Counted from the stretch's first letter, positions 41,076-50,467 are shown. The stretch is 64,000 nucleotides of DNA from Bacteroidia bacterium (GCA_009930305.1 RZYM01000001.1:186001-250000); one strand, 5' to 3'. Translations and numbers: made by a program. The notes: generated by a model not told the origin, from the sequence alone.

Positions 41076-41909
41076 ATGGAAAACCTTATCCGTTTTTTGG
41101 TGAAGTTCAGTTCGTTGCTATTGTTCTTATGTTTAGAGATAGTTGCGATATCGTTGATTGTTAATCAAAACAATTATCATCGTTCAGTGTTTTTAAGCAC
41201 ATCGAATGTTGTTGGTGGAAATGTTTTGAGTGCGGTTGATATGTTAACAGGTTATTTTGATCTACGTCATAATAACGATTTACTATCAAAAGAGAATACT
41301 GCATTAAAGAATGAATTATTAAAAATGTCGAATAGGATGTCGGCTTACGAAGACACTATCAAAGATTCAGTTTATATTGATGCAGATAAAAATTATCATT
41401 ATATCAGGGCTAAGGTTATTGGCAATACGGTCAATAAATTTCAAAATTATGTAACTTTAAACAAAGGCAAAAGAGACGGAGTAAAACCTGATATGGGAGT
41501 TGTTTGTAGCGAAGGCATTGTAGGTGTTGTTGAAACCGTTTCGGATCATTTTTGTGTGGTTTTACCATTATTAAATCCGCAGGCAAAAATAAGTTGTCGT
41601 CTTGATTCTTGTAAGAATTTTGGTTCTTTAGTTTGGGATGGAGTAAATCCCATGTATGCGAACCTTGAGGAAATTCCGCGTCACGTACCGGTTCGTCTTA
41701 ACGAAACGCTTAGTACGAGTGGTTTTTCATCAATCTTTCCGGAGGGAATACCGGCAGGGACAGTTGTAGAGAAAGAATTGAAAGAATCAGATAACTTTTA
41801 TTCTATCAAGGTATTATTATCAACTGATTTTAGGCGTTTGTCATATGTCGATATTATCGTATTTGCAAACAGCGCGGAATTAAAAGGTTTGGAAAGGAGC
41901 ATAAAATAA
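41076..41909 (+). CDS. mreC: Rod shape-determining protein MreC
   Basis: Periplasmic scaffold that links MreB to PBP2 and RodA. The 277-residue protein has one N-terminal membrane helix (~residues 12-32), a coiled coil (~65-95, NDLLSKENTALKNELLKMSN) and the beta-rich MreC domain (AKVIGNTVNKFQNYVTLNKGKRDGV, MGVVCSEGIVGVVETVSDHF, GIPAGTVVEKE). The stop codon shares one base with the mreD start. Confidence 0.93.
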   Translation: MENLIRFLVKFSSLLLFLCLEIVAISLIVNQNNYHRSVFLSTSNVVGGNVLSAVDMLTGYFDLRHNNDLLSKENTALKNELLKMSNRMSAYEDTIKDSVYIDADKNYHYIRAKVIGNTVNKFQNYVTLNKGKRDGVKPDMGVVCSEGIVGVVETVSDHFCVVLPLLNPQAKISCRLDSCKNFGSLVWDGVNPMYANLEEIPRHVPVRLNETLSTSGFSSIFPEGIPAGTVVEKELKESDNFYSIKVLLSTDFRRLSYVDIIVFANSAELKGLERSIK

Positions 41910-42409
41910 TGATAGAATCAATCTTACGAAATACTATCTTATTTATTGTACTTGTTTTCTTACAAGTTGTGTTATTTGACAATATTGACTATTTCGGCTT
42001 TATAAGCCCATACATATATGTAATTTTCATACTAAGTTTACCTGTTGGCATCAATAAGAATTGGGCAATGATTTTGTCGTTTATTCTTGGTATGCTGATA
42101 GATATGTTTAGTAATACTATGGGAATTCATACATTTGCTTGTGTATTTGTTGCATTTTTTCGTAATAATTGGATTAATGCATTGTTTTCGCATAATGATT
42201 TTGCATTAACTTCTCCATCAATCAAAAGTTTTGGTTTTGCAAATTATCTTAAGTATGCAATAGGAATTGTTTTTGTGCATCATGCTCTGTTATTTTATTT
42301 GGAAACACTTTCTGTAAGATTTTTTTGGATTACTCTTTTAAGTGTTATATGTAATACCATTGTTACTTTGCTTCTAATACTCTGCTATGATTTGGCGAGA
42401 AAAAAATGA
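41909..42409 (+). CDS. mreD: Rod shape-determining protein MreD
   Basis: A 166-residue integral membrane protein with about five helices. MreD proteins are poorly conserved, but the position between mreC and the PBP2 gene, the length, and the FLQVVLFDNIDYFGFISPYIYVIFI / LGMLIDMFSNTMGIHTFACVFVAFF regions are characteristic. The start ATG overlaps the mreC stop by one base and its end overlaps mrdA by 4 bases. Confidence 0.9.
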   Translation: MIESILRNTILFIVLVFLQVVLFDNIDYFGFISPYIYVIFILSLPVGINKNWAMILSFILGMLIDMFSNTMGIHTFACVFVAFFRNNWINALFSHNDFALTSPSIKSFGFANYLKYAIGIVFVHHALLFYLETLSVRFFWITLLSVICNTIVTLLLILCYDLARKK

Positions 42410-44298
42410 GTTACTATAGAAATAAACAAGATTACAAAAAGCGACAACAAACTATTACTTGGATTATAGTAGTTGTTGCTATAATATATATTTGTCGTCT
42501 GTTTTTTCTGCAGATTGTTGATGTTTCTTATAAAGATAATGCAGATAGTAATGCCTTCTTAAAAAAAACAATATACCCTTCAAGAGGTCTGATATATGAT
42601 AGAAACGGGAAATTAATTGTCTCGAATCAACCTGTGTATGATGTGATGTTAATTATGCGAGAGATGCACGATTTTGATACATTGGCATTTTGTAATACAC
42701 TTAATATTACAAAAGAAGAATTCATCACAAGGATTAATGAAATAAAGGATCGTAAAAAGAATCCCGGATATTCAAGATATACTCCGCAAGTGTTTATGTC
42801 GCAATTATCAGGCGAAGATTATGGTAGATTTCAAGAAAAACAATTCCGTTTTTCCGGTACATTTGTTCAGCAACGCGTTTTAAGAGAATATGCAGTACCA
42901 CATGGTGCCCACGCAATTGGTTCTATTGGTGAAGTTAATCAAAAACAGATTGAAGCCGATTCTTACTATAAGAAAGGTGACTATAAAGGTCAATCAGGTA
43001 TTGAAAAAACATACGAGGAGCAACTTAGAGGAGAAAAAGGTGTTGAGATTTTGTTGCGTGATGTACATGGTCGTATTAAAGGTAGATACCAGAATGGAGA
43101 AAGAGACATTTTACCAAAATCAGGCAAAAATGTAACTGTTGGGCTTGATATAGAACTTCAACAATATGGCGAAGAATTGATGAACTACAAACTTGGAAGT
43201 ATTGTAGCTATAGAACCAAGTACAGGCGAAATACTGGCATTGGTTTCCAGCCCTTCGTTTGATCCGTCTTTGTTAGTTGGTAGAAAGCGCTCCGCCAATT
43301 ATTCAGCATTATTGAAAGATCCGAATAAACCATTATTCGACAGACCGATGATGGCTATGTATCCTCCGGGTTCTACATTTAAACTTGTACAAGCACTTGT
43401 AATGCAGCAAGAGGAACTTATCAACCGGAATACAACATTCCCTTGCCATAGAGGTTATTCTTATGGAGTCGGACGTAAATTAGGTTGTCATGCACATCCA
43501 TCTCCGTTAAATTTGCCGCAATCAATTCAAAACTCATGTAATGCATATTATTGTTGTTGCTTGAGAGAGATGTTGGATAATAATCTTGCTAAGTATAAAA
43601 CAACAGACCATGCTTATGATGTTTGGCGCAGTCATGTGACCTCTTTAGGTTTTGGCGACAAATTAGGTGTTGATTTTCCTAACGAAAAAGGCGGATTAAT
43701 TCTTAAGAGTTCGCGTTACGATAAGATATATGGTAAAAACCATTGGAGGTCTTCTACTATAATTTCAATCTCAATTGGTCAGGGTGAGGTATTGGCAACT
43801 CCTATTCAAACAGCAAATCTGGCAGCTTGTATAGCTAATAAAGGTTATTTCTATACGCCTCATATAATGAAGTCTATTGAGGGTGATAGTATTGATATTA
43901 AATATAGAACTAAGCATTATTCAACTATAGATTCGCAGTACTTTGATGTTGTGCAAGAAGGTATGTTAGGTGCTGTAATGGCAGGAACTGCACGTATCGG
44001 ACGAATTGATAGTTTGGAATTTTGCGGTAAAACAGGAACTGCGCAGAATCCACACGGAAAAGATCACTCTATTTTTATTGCATTTGCACCTAAAGATAAC
44101 CCTAAAATAGCGATTGCCGTATATGTTGAGAATGCCGGTTTTGGTGCTACATGGGCTGTTCCCATCGCAAGTTTAATGATTGAAAAATATTTACGTCGCT
44201 CAATTAGTCCAAATCGTTTATATTTGGAAGAAAGAATATTGAACGCAAAATTTTACGAAGATACACCAGAAAATGGAACGGAAAGTAAGCCTGATTAA
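42406..44298 (+). CDS. mrdA: Penicillin-binding protein 2 (elongation transpeptidase)
   Basis: Class B PBP that cross-links peptidoglycan with RodA in the elongasome. The 630-residue protein has one membrane helix (~17-37), the dimerisation/pedestal domain (SRGLIYDRNGKLIVSNQPVYDV, in part; SGIEKTYEEQLRGEKG), and the transpeptidase domain with SxxK (PPGSTFKLVQA), SxN (QNSCNAYY) and KTG (FCGKTGTAQNP) motifs. The catalytic Ser is near residue 323. It overlaps rodA by 26 bases. Confidence 0.96.
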   Translation: MSYYRNKQDYKKRQQTITWIIVVVAIIYICRLFFLQIVDVSYKDNADSNAFLKKTIYPSRGLIYDRNGKLIVSNQPVYDVMLIMREMHDFDTLAFCNTLNITKEEFITRINEIKDRKKNPGYSRYTPQVFMSQLSGEDYGRFQEKQFRFSGTFVQQRVLREYAVPHGAHAIGSIGEVNQKQIEADSYYKKGDYKGQSGIEKTYEEQLRGEKGVEILLRDVHGRIKGRYQNGERDILPKSGKNVTVGLDIELQQYGEELMNYKLGSIVAIEPSTGEILALVSSPSFDPSLLVGRKRSANYSALLKDPNKPLFDRPMMAMYPPGSTFKLVQALVMQQEELINRNTTFPCHRGYSYGVGRKLGCHAHPSPLNLPQSIQNSCNAYYCCCLREMLDNNLAKYKTTDHAYDVWRSHVTSLGFGDKLGVDFPNEKGGLILKSSRYDKIYGKNHWRSSTIISISIGQGEVLATPIQTANLAACIANKGYFYTPHIMKSIEGDSIDIKYRTKHYSTIDSQYFDVVQEGMLGAVMAGTARIGRIDSLEFCGKTGTAQNPHGKDHSIFIAFAPKDNPKIAIAVYVENAGFGATWAVPIASLMIEKYLRRSISPNRLYLEERILNAKFYEDTPENGTESKPD

Positions 44299-45748
44299 AT
44301 CATTGGACTGGTGGACTATAGCAATTTATATTGTTATGGTTATTGCCGGGTGGGTAACAATATATGCTGCCTGTTATGATTTTGAACGTCCGGAAATATT
44401 TAATTTTTCGATGCGTCATGGCATGCAATTGATATGGATCTTTTGTGCTGCAATTTTATCGGTTTTAGTGTTACTTATTGATGGTAAATTTTATAACAAT
44501 ATAGCGTATATATTTTATGGGCTGATGATAGTGGTACTAGTTGCAACAATATTCATATCGCCCGACATTAAAGGCTCACATTCGTGGATTAAAATAGGAT
44601 CTTTTAGTATACAGCCCGCGGAGTTTGCAAAATTCGCAACTGCTTTATGTTTGGCAAAATTCATGAGTTCGTATCAGTTTAACCTACATCAACCTCGTAA
44701 TATTACAATTATTGCTGCAATAATATGTTTGCCCATGTTGATTATTGTAGGTCAGAGTGAAACCGGTTCTGCATTAGTCTTTGCTGCTTTTCTATTGGTA
44801 TTATTCCGAGAAGGTATGGATGGCTCATTTCTTATGTTCGGGTTCCTTATTGCTTTGTTCTTTATATTAGTGTTAAGGTTTAACAATATGCCATTAGAAG
44901 TGGGCGAGGTACCATCTGGCGAAAGATATGGTTATATAATTGTGTTTATACTTGCAATAATTGTAGGCGCCATTCTTATAAAATACTATTTGAATGATAT
45001 ACCATTTATCAAATTATATATAGTTGTAAATTTAATAGTTTATTTCCTTGGTGGAATTATCCATCTCATAAATGCATCATGGCTTTCTTATACAAACATA
45101 TTGCTAATCAGCATGGTTTTAAGTATATTATTATTGGTTTCATGGAGCGTTTATAAGAGGAGTAAAACATACTTCCTACTTTCTTTGTTTTTGATTGGTA
45201 CAATTGGTTTGTGTTATTCTGCAGATTATGCTTTTAACAAAGTTTTGGAGCCTCATCAACAAATACGTATAAAAATAGTTTTAGGTTTAGAAGATGATCC
45301 GCAAGGTGCAGGTTATAATGTACGACAATCGCAAATCGCAATTGGTTCGGGTGGATTAATAGGCAAAGGTTTTTTAAATGGCACTCAAACCAAACTGAAT
45401 TACGTACCGGAACAAGATACTGATTTTATCTTTTGTACTATAGGTGAAGAACAAGGCTTTTTAGGTACGTTTTTCGTTGTATCATTGTATGTTATACTGC
45501 TGATTCGACTTATTATTCTTGCGGAACGACAAAGATCTCCATTCAGTAGAATATATGGCTATAGCGTAGTTAGTATTTTGTTCTTCCATTTTTGTATTAA
45601 TATAGGGATGGTAATAGGCTTGGTTCCTGTTATCGGTATTCCACTTCCATTTTTTAGTTATGGTGGGTCATCTATGTGGGGCTTTACAATATTGCTCTTT
45701 ACTTTTATTCGCTTAGATGCTAACAGAATGAAAGTCTTGCAACAATAA
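44273..45748 (+). CDS. rodA: SEDS glycosyltransferase RodA
   Basis: Polymerises lipid II into glycan strands together with PBP2. The 491-residue polytopic protein shows the SEDS motifs HSWIKIGSFSIQPAEFAKF (residues ~101-119), QSETGSALVF, the long periplasmic loop with GAGYNVRQSQIAIGSGGLIGKGFLNGTQ (in part) and EQDTDFIFCTIGEEQGFLG, and the C-terminal GIPLPFFSYGGSSM. It is longer than E. coli RodA (370) because of extra helices near residues 215-320, as in other Bacteroidetes. Last gene of the cluster. Confidence 0.95.
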   Translation: MERKVSLIKSLDWWTIAIYIVMVIAGWVTIYAACYDFERPEIFNFSMRHGMQLIWIFCAAILSVLVLLIDGKFYNNIAYIFYGLMIVVLVATIFISPDIKGSHSWIKIGSFSIQPAEFAKFATALCLAKFMSSYQFNLHQPRNITIIAAIICLPMLIIVGQSETGSALVFAAFLLVLFREGMDGSFLMFGFLIALFFILVLRFNNMPLEVGEVPSGERYGYIIVFILAIIVGAILIKYYLNDIPFIKLYIVVNLIVYFLGGIIHLINASWLSYTNILLISMVLSILLLVSWSVYKRSKTYFLLSLFLIGTIGLCYSADYAFNKVLEPHQQIRIKIVLGLEDDPQGAGYNVRQSQIAIGSGGLIGKGFLNGTQTKLNYVPEQDTDFIFCTIGEEQGFLGTFFVVSLYVILLIRLIILAERQRSPFSRIYGYSVVSILFFHFCINIGMVIGLVPVIGIPLPFFSYGGSSMWGFTILLFTFIRLDANRMKVLQQ

Positions 45749-45763
45749 TTTCCCTTGAAAAAA

Positions 45764-45793
45764 TTGTTAATCCAAAATTTATGACTTCCTTTG
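45764..45793 (+). promoter_or_regulatory. Promoter of the RRM-protein gene
   Basis: TTG at 45764-45766 and TTCCTTTG at 45786-45793 (one mismatch to TAnnTTTG), spacing 19. The transcript would begin near 45800 and have a ~50-base AT-rich leader, so the in-frame TTG at 45804 is not the likely start of translation. Confidence 0.55.
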
Positions 45794-45851
45794 CGTTGCA
45801 ATTTTGAAATTCAAAATTGCGAAACATTTATTTATTTATCTATTTTTCTTT

Positions 45852-46097
45852 ATGAACCTTTACATTGGAAACCTTAGCTATAAGCTAAAGGAAAGTGACT
45901 TATCAAAAGTTATTCAAGAGTATGGTGAAGTAGTTTCAGTAAAGATTATCAAAGATCGTGAAACCGGTAAATCAAAAGGTTTTGCTTTCGTTGAAATCTC
46001 AGATGATGCTGCAGGCCAGAAAGCCATGGAATTATTAAATGGCACAGAATTAGACGGACGCACGATGGTGGTAAAAGAAGCCAACCTACGTAAATGA
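45852..46097 (+). CDS. Small RNA-binding protein, single RRM domain
   Basis: An 81-residue protein that is almost all one RNA-recognition motif: RNP2 is LYIGNL (residues 3-8) and RNP1 is KGFAFVEI (residues ~42-49), with the flanking RETGKS loop and the C-terminal VVKEANLRK. I start it at the ATG at 45852, since the frame upstream reads through AT-rich leader. Single-RRM proteins are abundant in Bacteroidetes, which lack classical Hfq in many lineages, and some (Rbp family) affect many transcripts. This one lacks the Gly-rich tail of some homologues. A strong terminator follows. Confidence 0.93.
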   Translation: MNLYIGNLSYKLKESDLSKVIQEYGEVVSVKIIKDRETGKSKGFAFVEISDDAAGQKAMELLNGTELDGRTMVVKEANLRK

Positions 46098-46108
46098 CCT
46101 TAATTTTG

Positions 46109-46134
46109 GGCGGATCTTAGGGTCCGCCTTTTTT
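46109..46134 (+). terminator. Intrinsic terminator after the RRM-protein gene
   Basis: GGCGGATC (46109-46116), loop TTAG, GGTCCGCC (46121-46128): an 8-bp GC-rich stem with one G-T pair, followed by six T's. It ends just before the convergent prenyl synthase gene. Confidence 0.92.
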
Positions 46135-46147
46135 ATTATATTTCTAT

Positions 46148-47110
46148 TTAATATTTTCTGTCAGCCACGTATTCGATATAAGCCTTAATTGCAGTTCTTG
46201 CCGGGCTTTCGGGAAATTCGTTTAATATCGAAAGTGCTTTTTCTTGTAGTTCGTGCAACTTTTCTGTTGCATATTGTATTCCTCCTTTTTGGTGAGCCAA
46301 ATCTTGTAGATAACTTATTTCTTTATTTTTAAAGGCTTCTTTAATGCGTTGTTTATCTGCATCATTTGATGTTTCAATTACATGAATCAACGGCAGTGTC
46401 AGTTTGCCTTCTGCAAGATCTATACCGGTTGGTTTACCAATCTTATTGCTAGGTTCGTAATCGAAAATGTCATCTTTTAATTGGAAGCATATTCCAATTA
46501 GTTCTCCGATAGATACAATCTTCTGTTCTGTCTCAATATCAGTATTTGTAGACGAAGTAACACCAAGGCGCGCGCATGCCGCAAATAGAGCTGCTGTTTT
46601 TTGACTAATGATGTCAAAATACTTCTTTTCGTTTGAGTGATTTTCGTTTATGGTCTCTAATTGTAATAATTCACCTTCACTTAGCTGTTTACCTAGGCTG
46701 GCAATAACTTTAACAATCGCCGCACTTTCGGTGGATGCAGCCTGAGAAAGTGCAGATGAAAGAATGAAGTCACCTCCTAAAACTGCAATTTTGTTATTGA
46801 ATTTGGCGCGTACGGAATCATAGCCTCTGCGTTTGTCTGACTCATCTACAACGTCGTCGTGTATTAAGCTGGCAACGTGTAATAGCTCTAATGCTATTGC
46901 TGCATGTAAGGTGTTTTGTGTGATATCGCCACATAATCTTGCGCATAACAAAACCAGAATAGGACGCATCTGTTTACCGCTTGATTGGCGTACGTGTTGT
47001 ATTAAAGGCTTAAGGATTGCATCTTTTGAATGTAAAGATTTTGCGTAGGCCTCTTCGTATAATGCAAAGTAGTCTTGTATAGGAAGTGTTATTTGCGCTG
47101 GTATCGCCAT
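46148..47110 (-). CDS. Long-chain polyprenyl diphosphate synthase (octaprenyl-type)
   Basis: A trans-prenyltransferase of about 320 residues. The first Asp-rich motif is LIHDDVVDESDKRRG and the second QLKDDIFDYEPSNKIGK. Small residues (Ala and Ser) stand at positions -5 and -4 before the first Asp motif, which leaves room for a long product such as octaprenyl diphosphate for menaquinone side chains (inference from known chain-length rules). The frame opens at 47134, but the minus-strand -7 element at 47132-47139 would put the transcript start below it, so I choose the ATG at 47110 (MAIPAQITLP). Confidence 0.9.
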   Translation of the reverse strand: MAIPAQITLPIQDYFALYEEAYAKSLHSKDAILKPLIQHVRQSSGKQMRPILVLLCARLCGDITQNTLHAAIALELLHVASLIHDDVVDESDKRRGYDSVRAKFNNKIAVLGGDFILSSALSQAASTESAAIVKVIASLGKQLSEGELLQLETINENHSNEKKYFDIISQKTAALFAACARLGVTSSTNTDIETEQKIVSIGELIGICFQLKDDIFDYEPSNKIGKPTGIDLAEGKLTLPLIHVIETSNDADKQRIKEAFKNKEISYLQDLAHQKGGIQYATEKLHELQEKALSILNEFPESPARTAIKAYIEYVADRKY

Positions 47111-47127
47111 ACGATTCTTAAATAGAA

Positions 47128-47160
47128 TTTGCAAAAGTAGTAAAAAAATTCTTACTTTTG
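47128..47160 (+). promoter_or_regulatory. Promoter of the glycosyltransferase at 47165
   Basis: TTTG at 47128-47131 and TACTTTTG at 47153-47160, spacing 21. The -7 element ends 4 bases before the ATG, so the transcript would start at or within the first codon. Confidence 0.6.
47132..47139 (-). promoter_or_regulatory. Promoter -7 element for the polyprenyl synthase
   Basis: Minus-strand TACTTTTG, 21 bases upstream of the ATG at 47110. It lies within the spacer of the divergent promoter, so the two may exclude each other. Confidence 0.5.
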
Positions 47161-47164
47161 TGCC

Positions 47165-47998
47165 ATGAAAAAAATATGCGCCATAACAATGGCGAGAAAT
47201 GATGAATTTTTCCTTGAAAAATGGATTAATTACTACGGAAATTGTTTCGGAGAAGAGAATATATATATATTACTTGACGGAGAAGATCAATCTATTCCTG
47301 CTAATTCAGGGAATGCGAATGTTATAAAGTATCCAAAAATTTCCGGACAGGTTGTTGCTGCCGAAAAGATGCGATTAATTATATTATCGCAGAAGGCTGC
47401 TCAGTTATTAAAAGAATACGATTTAGTAGTTGGCACTGATACTGATGAGTATTTGGTTGTAGATCCGGAATGTAAGTGTACATTAGCAGAATATCTGAGT
47501 AAACTTGATTGCCCGGTTTGTATGTCAGGTTTAGGAATGGATGTAGGTCACAATTTGAATAAAGAAACAGAGATAGACGGAGGCAAACTGTTTTTACAAC
47601 AAAGAGATTACGCATTTGTGTCTTCGAGATATACAAAACCGGTTATGATTTCTAAACCGGTGCGTTGGGGATCAGGTTTTCATCGAGTCAAAGGGCATAA
47701 TTTTCATATAGATTCAAATCTATATTTATTTCATTTTGGATGTTTTGATAAAAATATGCTTGAAGCTCGTTTCTTTGATAAAGACAGAATCGCTGCAGGC
47801 TGGGGTAGGCATATAAAAAAGCGTTTTAGAACAATCAATTTTGTAACAAACAAAACAGCCAAGAATGGTGATAAGTATTTACCCATAGCCCGAATATTTC
47901 AAACAATTTGTCGTCCTATATATGCACTAAATAAACCATCAATGGCTTGGTGGTATTTGGTTGTAACTATACCTGAGAGATTTAAAAATGTGTTGTAA
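47165..47998 (+). CDS. Glycosyltransferase family 2/92-like protein
   Basis: A 277-residue protein starting MKKICAITMARNDEFFLEKWI, the usual beginning of GT2/GT92-like enzymes that lack the classical GT2 spacing. DLVVGTDTDEYLVVDP (residues ~86-101) carries the DxD metal-binding motif, and HFGCFDKNMLEARFFDKDRIAAGWGRH (in part) lies in the acceptor region. No membrane helix. It is followed by an O-antigen-ligase-like gene, so a role in LPS or glycan synthesis is likely. The start codon is right behind the promoter (see the promoter entry). Confidence 0.8.
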   Translation: MKKICAITMARNDEFFLEKWINYYGNCFGEENIYILLDGEDQSIPANSGNANVIKYPKISGQVVAAEKMRLIILSQKAAQLLKEYDLVVGTDTDEYLVVDPECKCTLAEYLSKLDCPVCMSGLGMDVGHNLNKETEIDGGKLFLQQRDYAFVSSRYTKPVMISKPVRWGSGFHRVKGHNFHIDSNLYLFHFGCFDKNMLEARFFDKDRIAAGWGRHIKKRFRTINFVTNKTAKNGDKYLPIARIFQTICRPIYALNKPSMAWWYLVVTIPERFKNVL

Positions 47999-48008
47999 TA
48001 AAACTATT

Positions 48009-49412
48009 ATGAGTAAATACTTCGTATTTATTCCTCAAATCGTTGTTGTATTGTTGCTATGCTTGGAATTTGCACTGCAATTAGCGTTTCCAAGCAACGC
48101 GTTTTCTGATCTTAAGCAACAATATTCTTTTTTTTATGATACGGCAATAGCTATCCTCATAGTAATATCTTCATTATGGCTTTTATTTTATCCTGCATTT
48201 AAAGAGGCTAATCTTGAGACTAGGTTTTTATATGCGTTTTTATCAATATGGATTCTTGCTCTAAATTTCACAATACACTTAGAGTGGCAGACATTTATTT
48301 TATTTGCCTTATATGCGATTTATTATGGCATCAGAAATAAGCATTTTAGGATTCCAGATTTTATGTTTTGGCTTGCTGTAATGTATTTTGCTTGGCATCT
48401 AATTAGTTTATTATGGATGCTCGAATTTAGTAAAGGACTGAATAGATTACTGTTTGTGTATTTGTTGTTCTTACTTGTGCCAATAGTATTTTGTTTAGTA
48501 GAAATAAAACAAAATATGCGAGACACTATTTTGCTCCTTTTTTTCAGATTTATGTTTGTATTTGTTGGTATATCATTATGTTGCTGGATAGCTCAAAGCG
48601 TACATTTAAATATGCCAATAACCGATTGGTTTGTAATCAAGAAAGCGGCATTTAATGGTGTAGCTGTTTACGATTATATATTTGCATGGTCTAATTATTA
48701 TCATCCTACATATAATGCGATAGCGTATTTATTTGCTTTGGCTTGTGGATTTTATATGTGGCAAAGAAAACTTGATATTTTGCATGTTAACACTATAGAA
48801 TTAGCACTATATTCTTGTATGTCACTAGTTTTGGTGTTAATAACACAATCTAGAATAGGTATTATTACGTGGCTTTTAGTGTTCGCTTTAGGTGTTGTAT
48901 ATCTTTTAAGGCGTCACAAAAAGTTTATAATATTCGGGATCGTTATATCTTCTATTATGCTTATAATAGCTATGTTTTTTGCTAGTTCTTTTATTGAATC
49001 ATTTTTTAGAGATCCTGTACGTGTGCAGAATTTTGACACAGCTTTTGCATACATAAAAACTAATTACCTTTATGGTACCGGTGTAGAGGGAATAAGAGCC
49101 ATAATGGATTCGGAAGAATTTGCACATTCAATAGGTTATGATTTTGCACATGTAGGATTGGCAAATCCGCATCATCAGTTTGTAGGAGATTTGATGCAGA
49201 CCGGTTTAGTAGGACTGTTACTATCTTTAGCTATGACTATTTACCTGTTTGTTATATCCATAAAACGTCGCAACTATCCACTGCTAGTTTTTATGGTCAT
49301 ATTTTTTATGATAATGCAAATAGAAATGCCCTTTTATTTGCCAAAAGGAACGATGTATTTTTTGGCTTTTGTCTTCTTATTGTGTCCTCAATCAGAAAGT
49401 AGTTCTCGATAG
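48009..49412 (+). CDS. O-antigen ligase family membrane protein (WaaL/Wzy_C)
   Basis: About 467 residues with 11-12 membrane helices. The Wzy_C-type region is QSRIGIITWLLVFALGVVYLL, followed by the periplasmic loop with YGTGVEGIRAIMDSEEF and NPHHQFVGDLMQTGLVGLLLSL, where the conserved His of O-antigen ligases falls (H-x-Q). It would join a polymer to lipid A-core, or polymerise it. The frame is open from 47988, but the ATG at 48009 (MSKYFVFIPQ) avoids the overlap with the previous gene and begins the first helix directly. Its 3' end overlaps the convergent gene by 25 bases. Confidence 0.82.
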   Translation: MSKYFVFIPQIVVVLLLCLEFALQLAFPSNAFSDLKQQYSFFYDTAIAILIVISSLWLLFYPAFKEANLETRFLYAFLSIWILALNFTIHLEWQTFILFALYAIYYGIRNKHFRIPDFMFWLAVMYFAWHLISLLWMLEFSKGLNRLLFVYLLFLLVPIVFCLVEIKQNMRDTILLLFFRFMFVFVGISLCCWIAQSVHLNMPITDWFVIKKAAFNGVAVYDYIFAWSNYYHPTYNAIAYLFALACGFYMWQRKLDILHVNTIELALYSCMSLVLVLITQSRIGIITWLLVFALGVVYLLRRHKKFIIFGIVISSIMLIIAMFFASSFIESFFRDPVRVQNFDTAFAYIKTNYLYGTGVEGIRAIMDSEEFAHSIGYDFAHVGLANPHHQFVGDLMQTGLVGLLLSLAMTIYLFVISIKRRNYPLLVFMVIFFMIMQIEMPFYLPKGTMYFLAFVFLLCPQSESSSR

Positions 49413-50467
49413 AGCTTTAAGTAGCTTTCAATATTCTTCTGATAAGAAAAACTTGCAGCATATTCTTTCTCTTTTTCTAGTAGAGTATTGTCATTTTTAA
49501 ATGTTTCAAGGCCATTAATGACAGTTTCAGCCATTGTTTTTGCATTGAAATTCTGCCAGAAGAAAGCATATTCTCCACCAATTTCTTTTAAACTTGTAAA
49601 GGCAGATGAAAATACAGGTTTCCCAAATTGCATAGCCTCAATAATGGGTAATCCAAAACCTTCAAACAAAGACGGAAATACAAATGCTTCGCAATTTGCA
49701 TATAGCCAAATACGTTCCTCATGGCTTATTCTACCCAACATTTTTACATTGTCAATATGCTCATCTTGAATGCGTTTGCTTAATAATGCGGCGTATTCTG
49801 TAGCTGGAGAACCTGCAAGATATAATTGCTTGTCAGGCATCAGTCTCATCATATCAAGCAATACGTGAAAGTTTTTCTTGGCCCTCATTTCACCTATGCT
49901 AAAGAAAAACGGCTTATCAGATGTAATGCTTGTTGGTTTAATCGCAATCTGTTCGTTGAAGTGCTCAACTCCGTTTAGAATTATCCTAGGAGTTTGTTTG
50001 CCTTCGATATTGGCGTATTTGTTTGCTTCTGCTGCGGTAAACTGAGATATACATACAATTAGGTCCGAACGTTTAATGCGTGCAGCTGAATGTTCCCTAT
50101 TATGCCGCAATGCTGCACCTTTTTTTTCGTATTCGTGGTTAAAATCGTGCAGCGTGAGCAGGTATTTTGTTTTTTGGCTATATGGCATAAATCGTGGTAG
50201 TTGATTTGTGGAATGCCAAATGTCCATAAATGGGATACCTTTCTTAATAAATTTTTTCCACCATACTGCTTTTATATATTTCACTTCTGTACCAAAAGCC
50301 CCTACATATTGTTTTGGCACTAACAGATAAATATCAAAATCTTCGTTGGCATGGTATTCGTTAAGAAAGTATTTTGCATAGTTAATAGCAATCTGTCCAA
50401 ATCCGCAATTTGGGTGTTTGATCATATAAAGGTCAATGAGTATACGTTTCTTATTAATTTTTGCCAT
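49388..50467 (-). CDS. Family 1/GT4 glycosyltransferase
   Basis: A GT-B enzyme of about 359 residues. The C-terminal half has the GT4 pattern: FFFSIGEMRAKKNFHVLLDMM, LAGSPATEY, VKMLGRISHEERIWLYANCEAFVFPSLFEGFGLPIIEAMQFGKPV (in part), with the conserved E-x7-E (EGFGLPIIE). The start MAKINKKRILIDLYM at 50467 is preferred to an ATG at 50482, because it cuts the overlap with the upstream gene and begins the Rossmann strand. Probably LPS core or glycan assembly, judging by the heptosyltransferase-family neighbour. Confidence 0.88.
   Translation of the reverse strand: MAKINKKRILIDLYMIKHPNCGFGQIAINYAKYFLNEYHANEDFDIYLLVPKQYVGAFGTEVKYIKAVWWKKFIKKGIPFMDIWHSTNQLPRFMPYSQKTKYLLTLHDFNHEYEKKGAALRHNREHSAARIKRSDLIVCISQFTAAEANKYANIEGKQTPRIILNGVEHFNEQIAIKPTSITSDKPFFFSIGEMRAKKNFHVLLDMMRLMPDKQLYLAGSPATEYAALLSKRIQDEHIDNVKMLGRISHEERIWLYANCEAFVFPSLFEGFGLPIIEAMQFGKPVFSSAFTSLKEIGGEYAFFWQNFNAKTMAETVINGLETFKNDNTLLEKEKEYAASFSYQKNIESYLKLYRELLSD

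Noticed and set aside
47111-47134. Upstream ATG for the polyprenyl synthase
   Set aside because: It lies above the predicted transcript start from the -7 element at 47132-47139; the ATG at 47110 fits the family.
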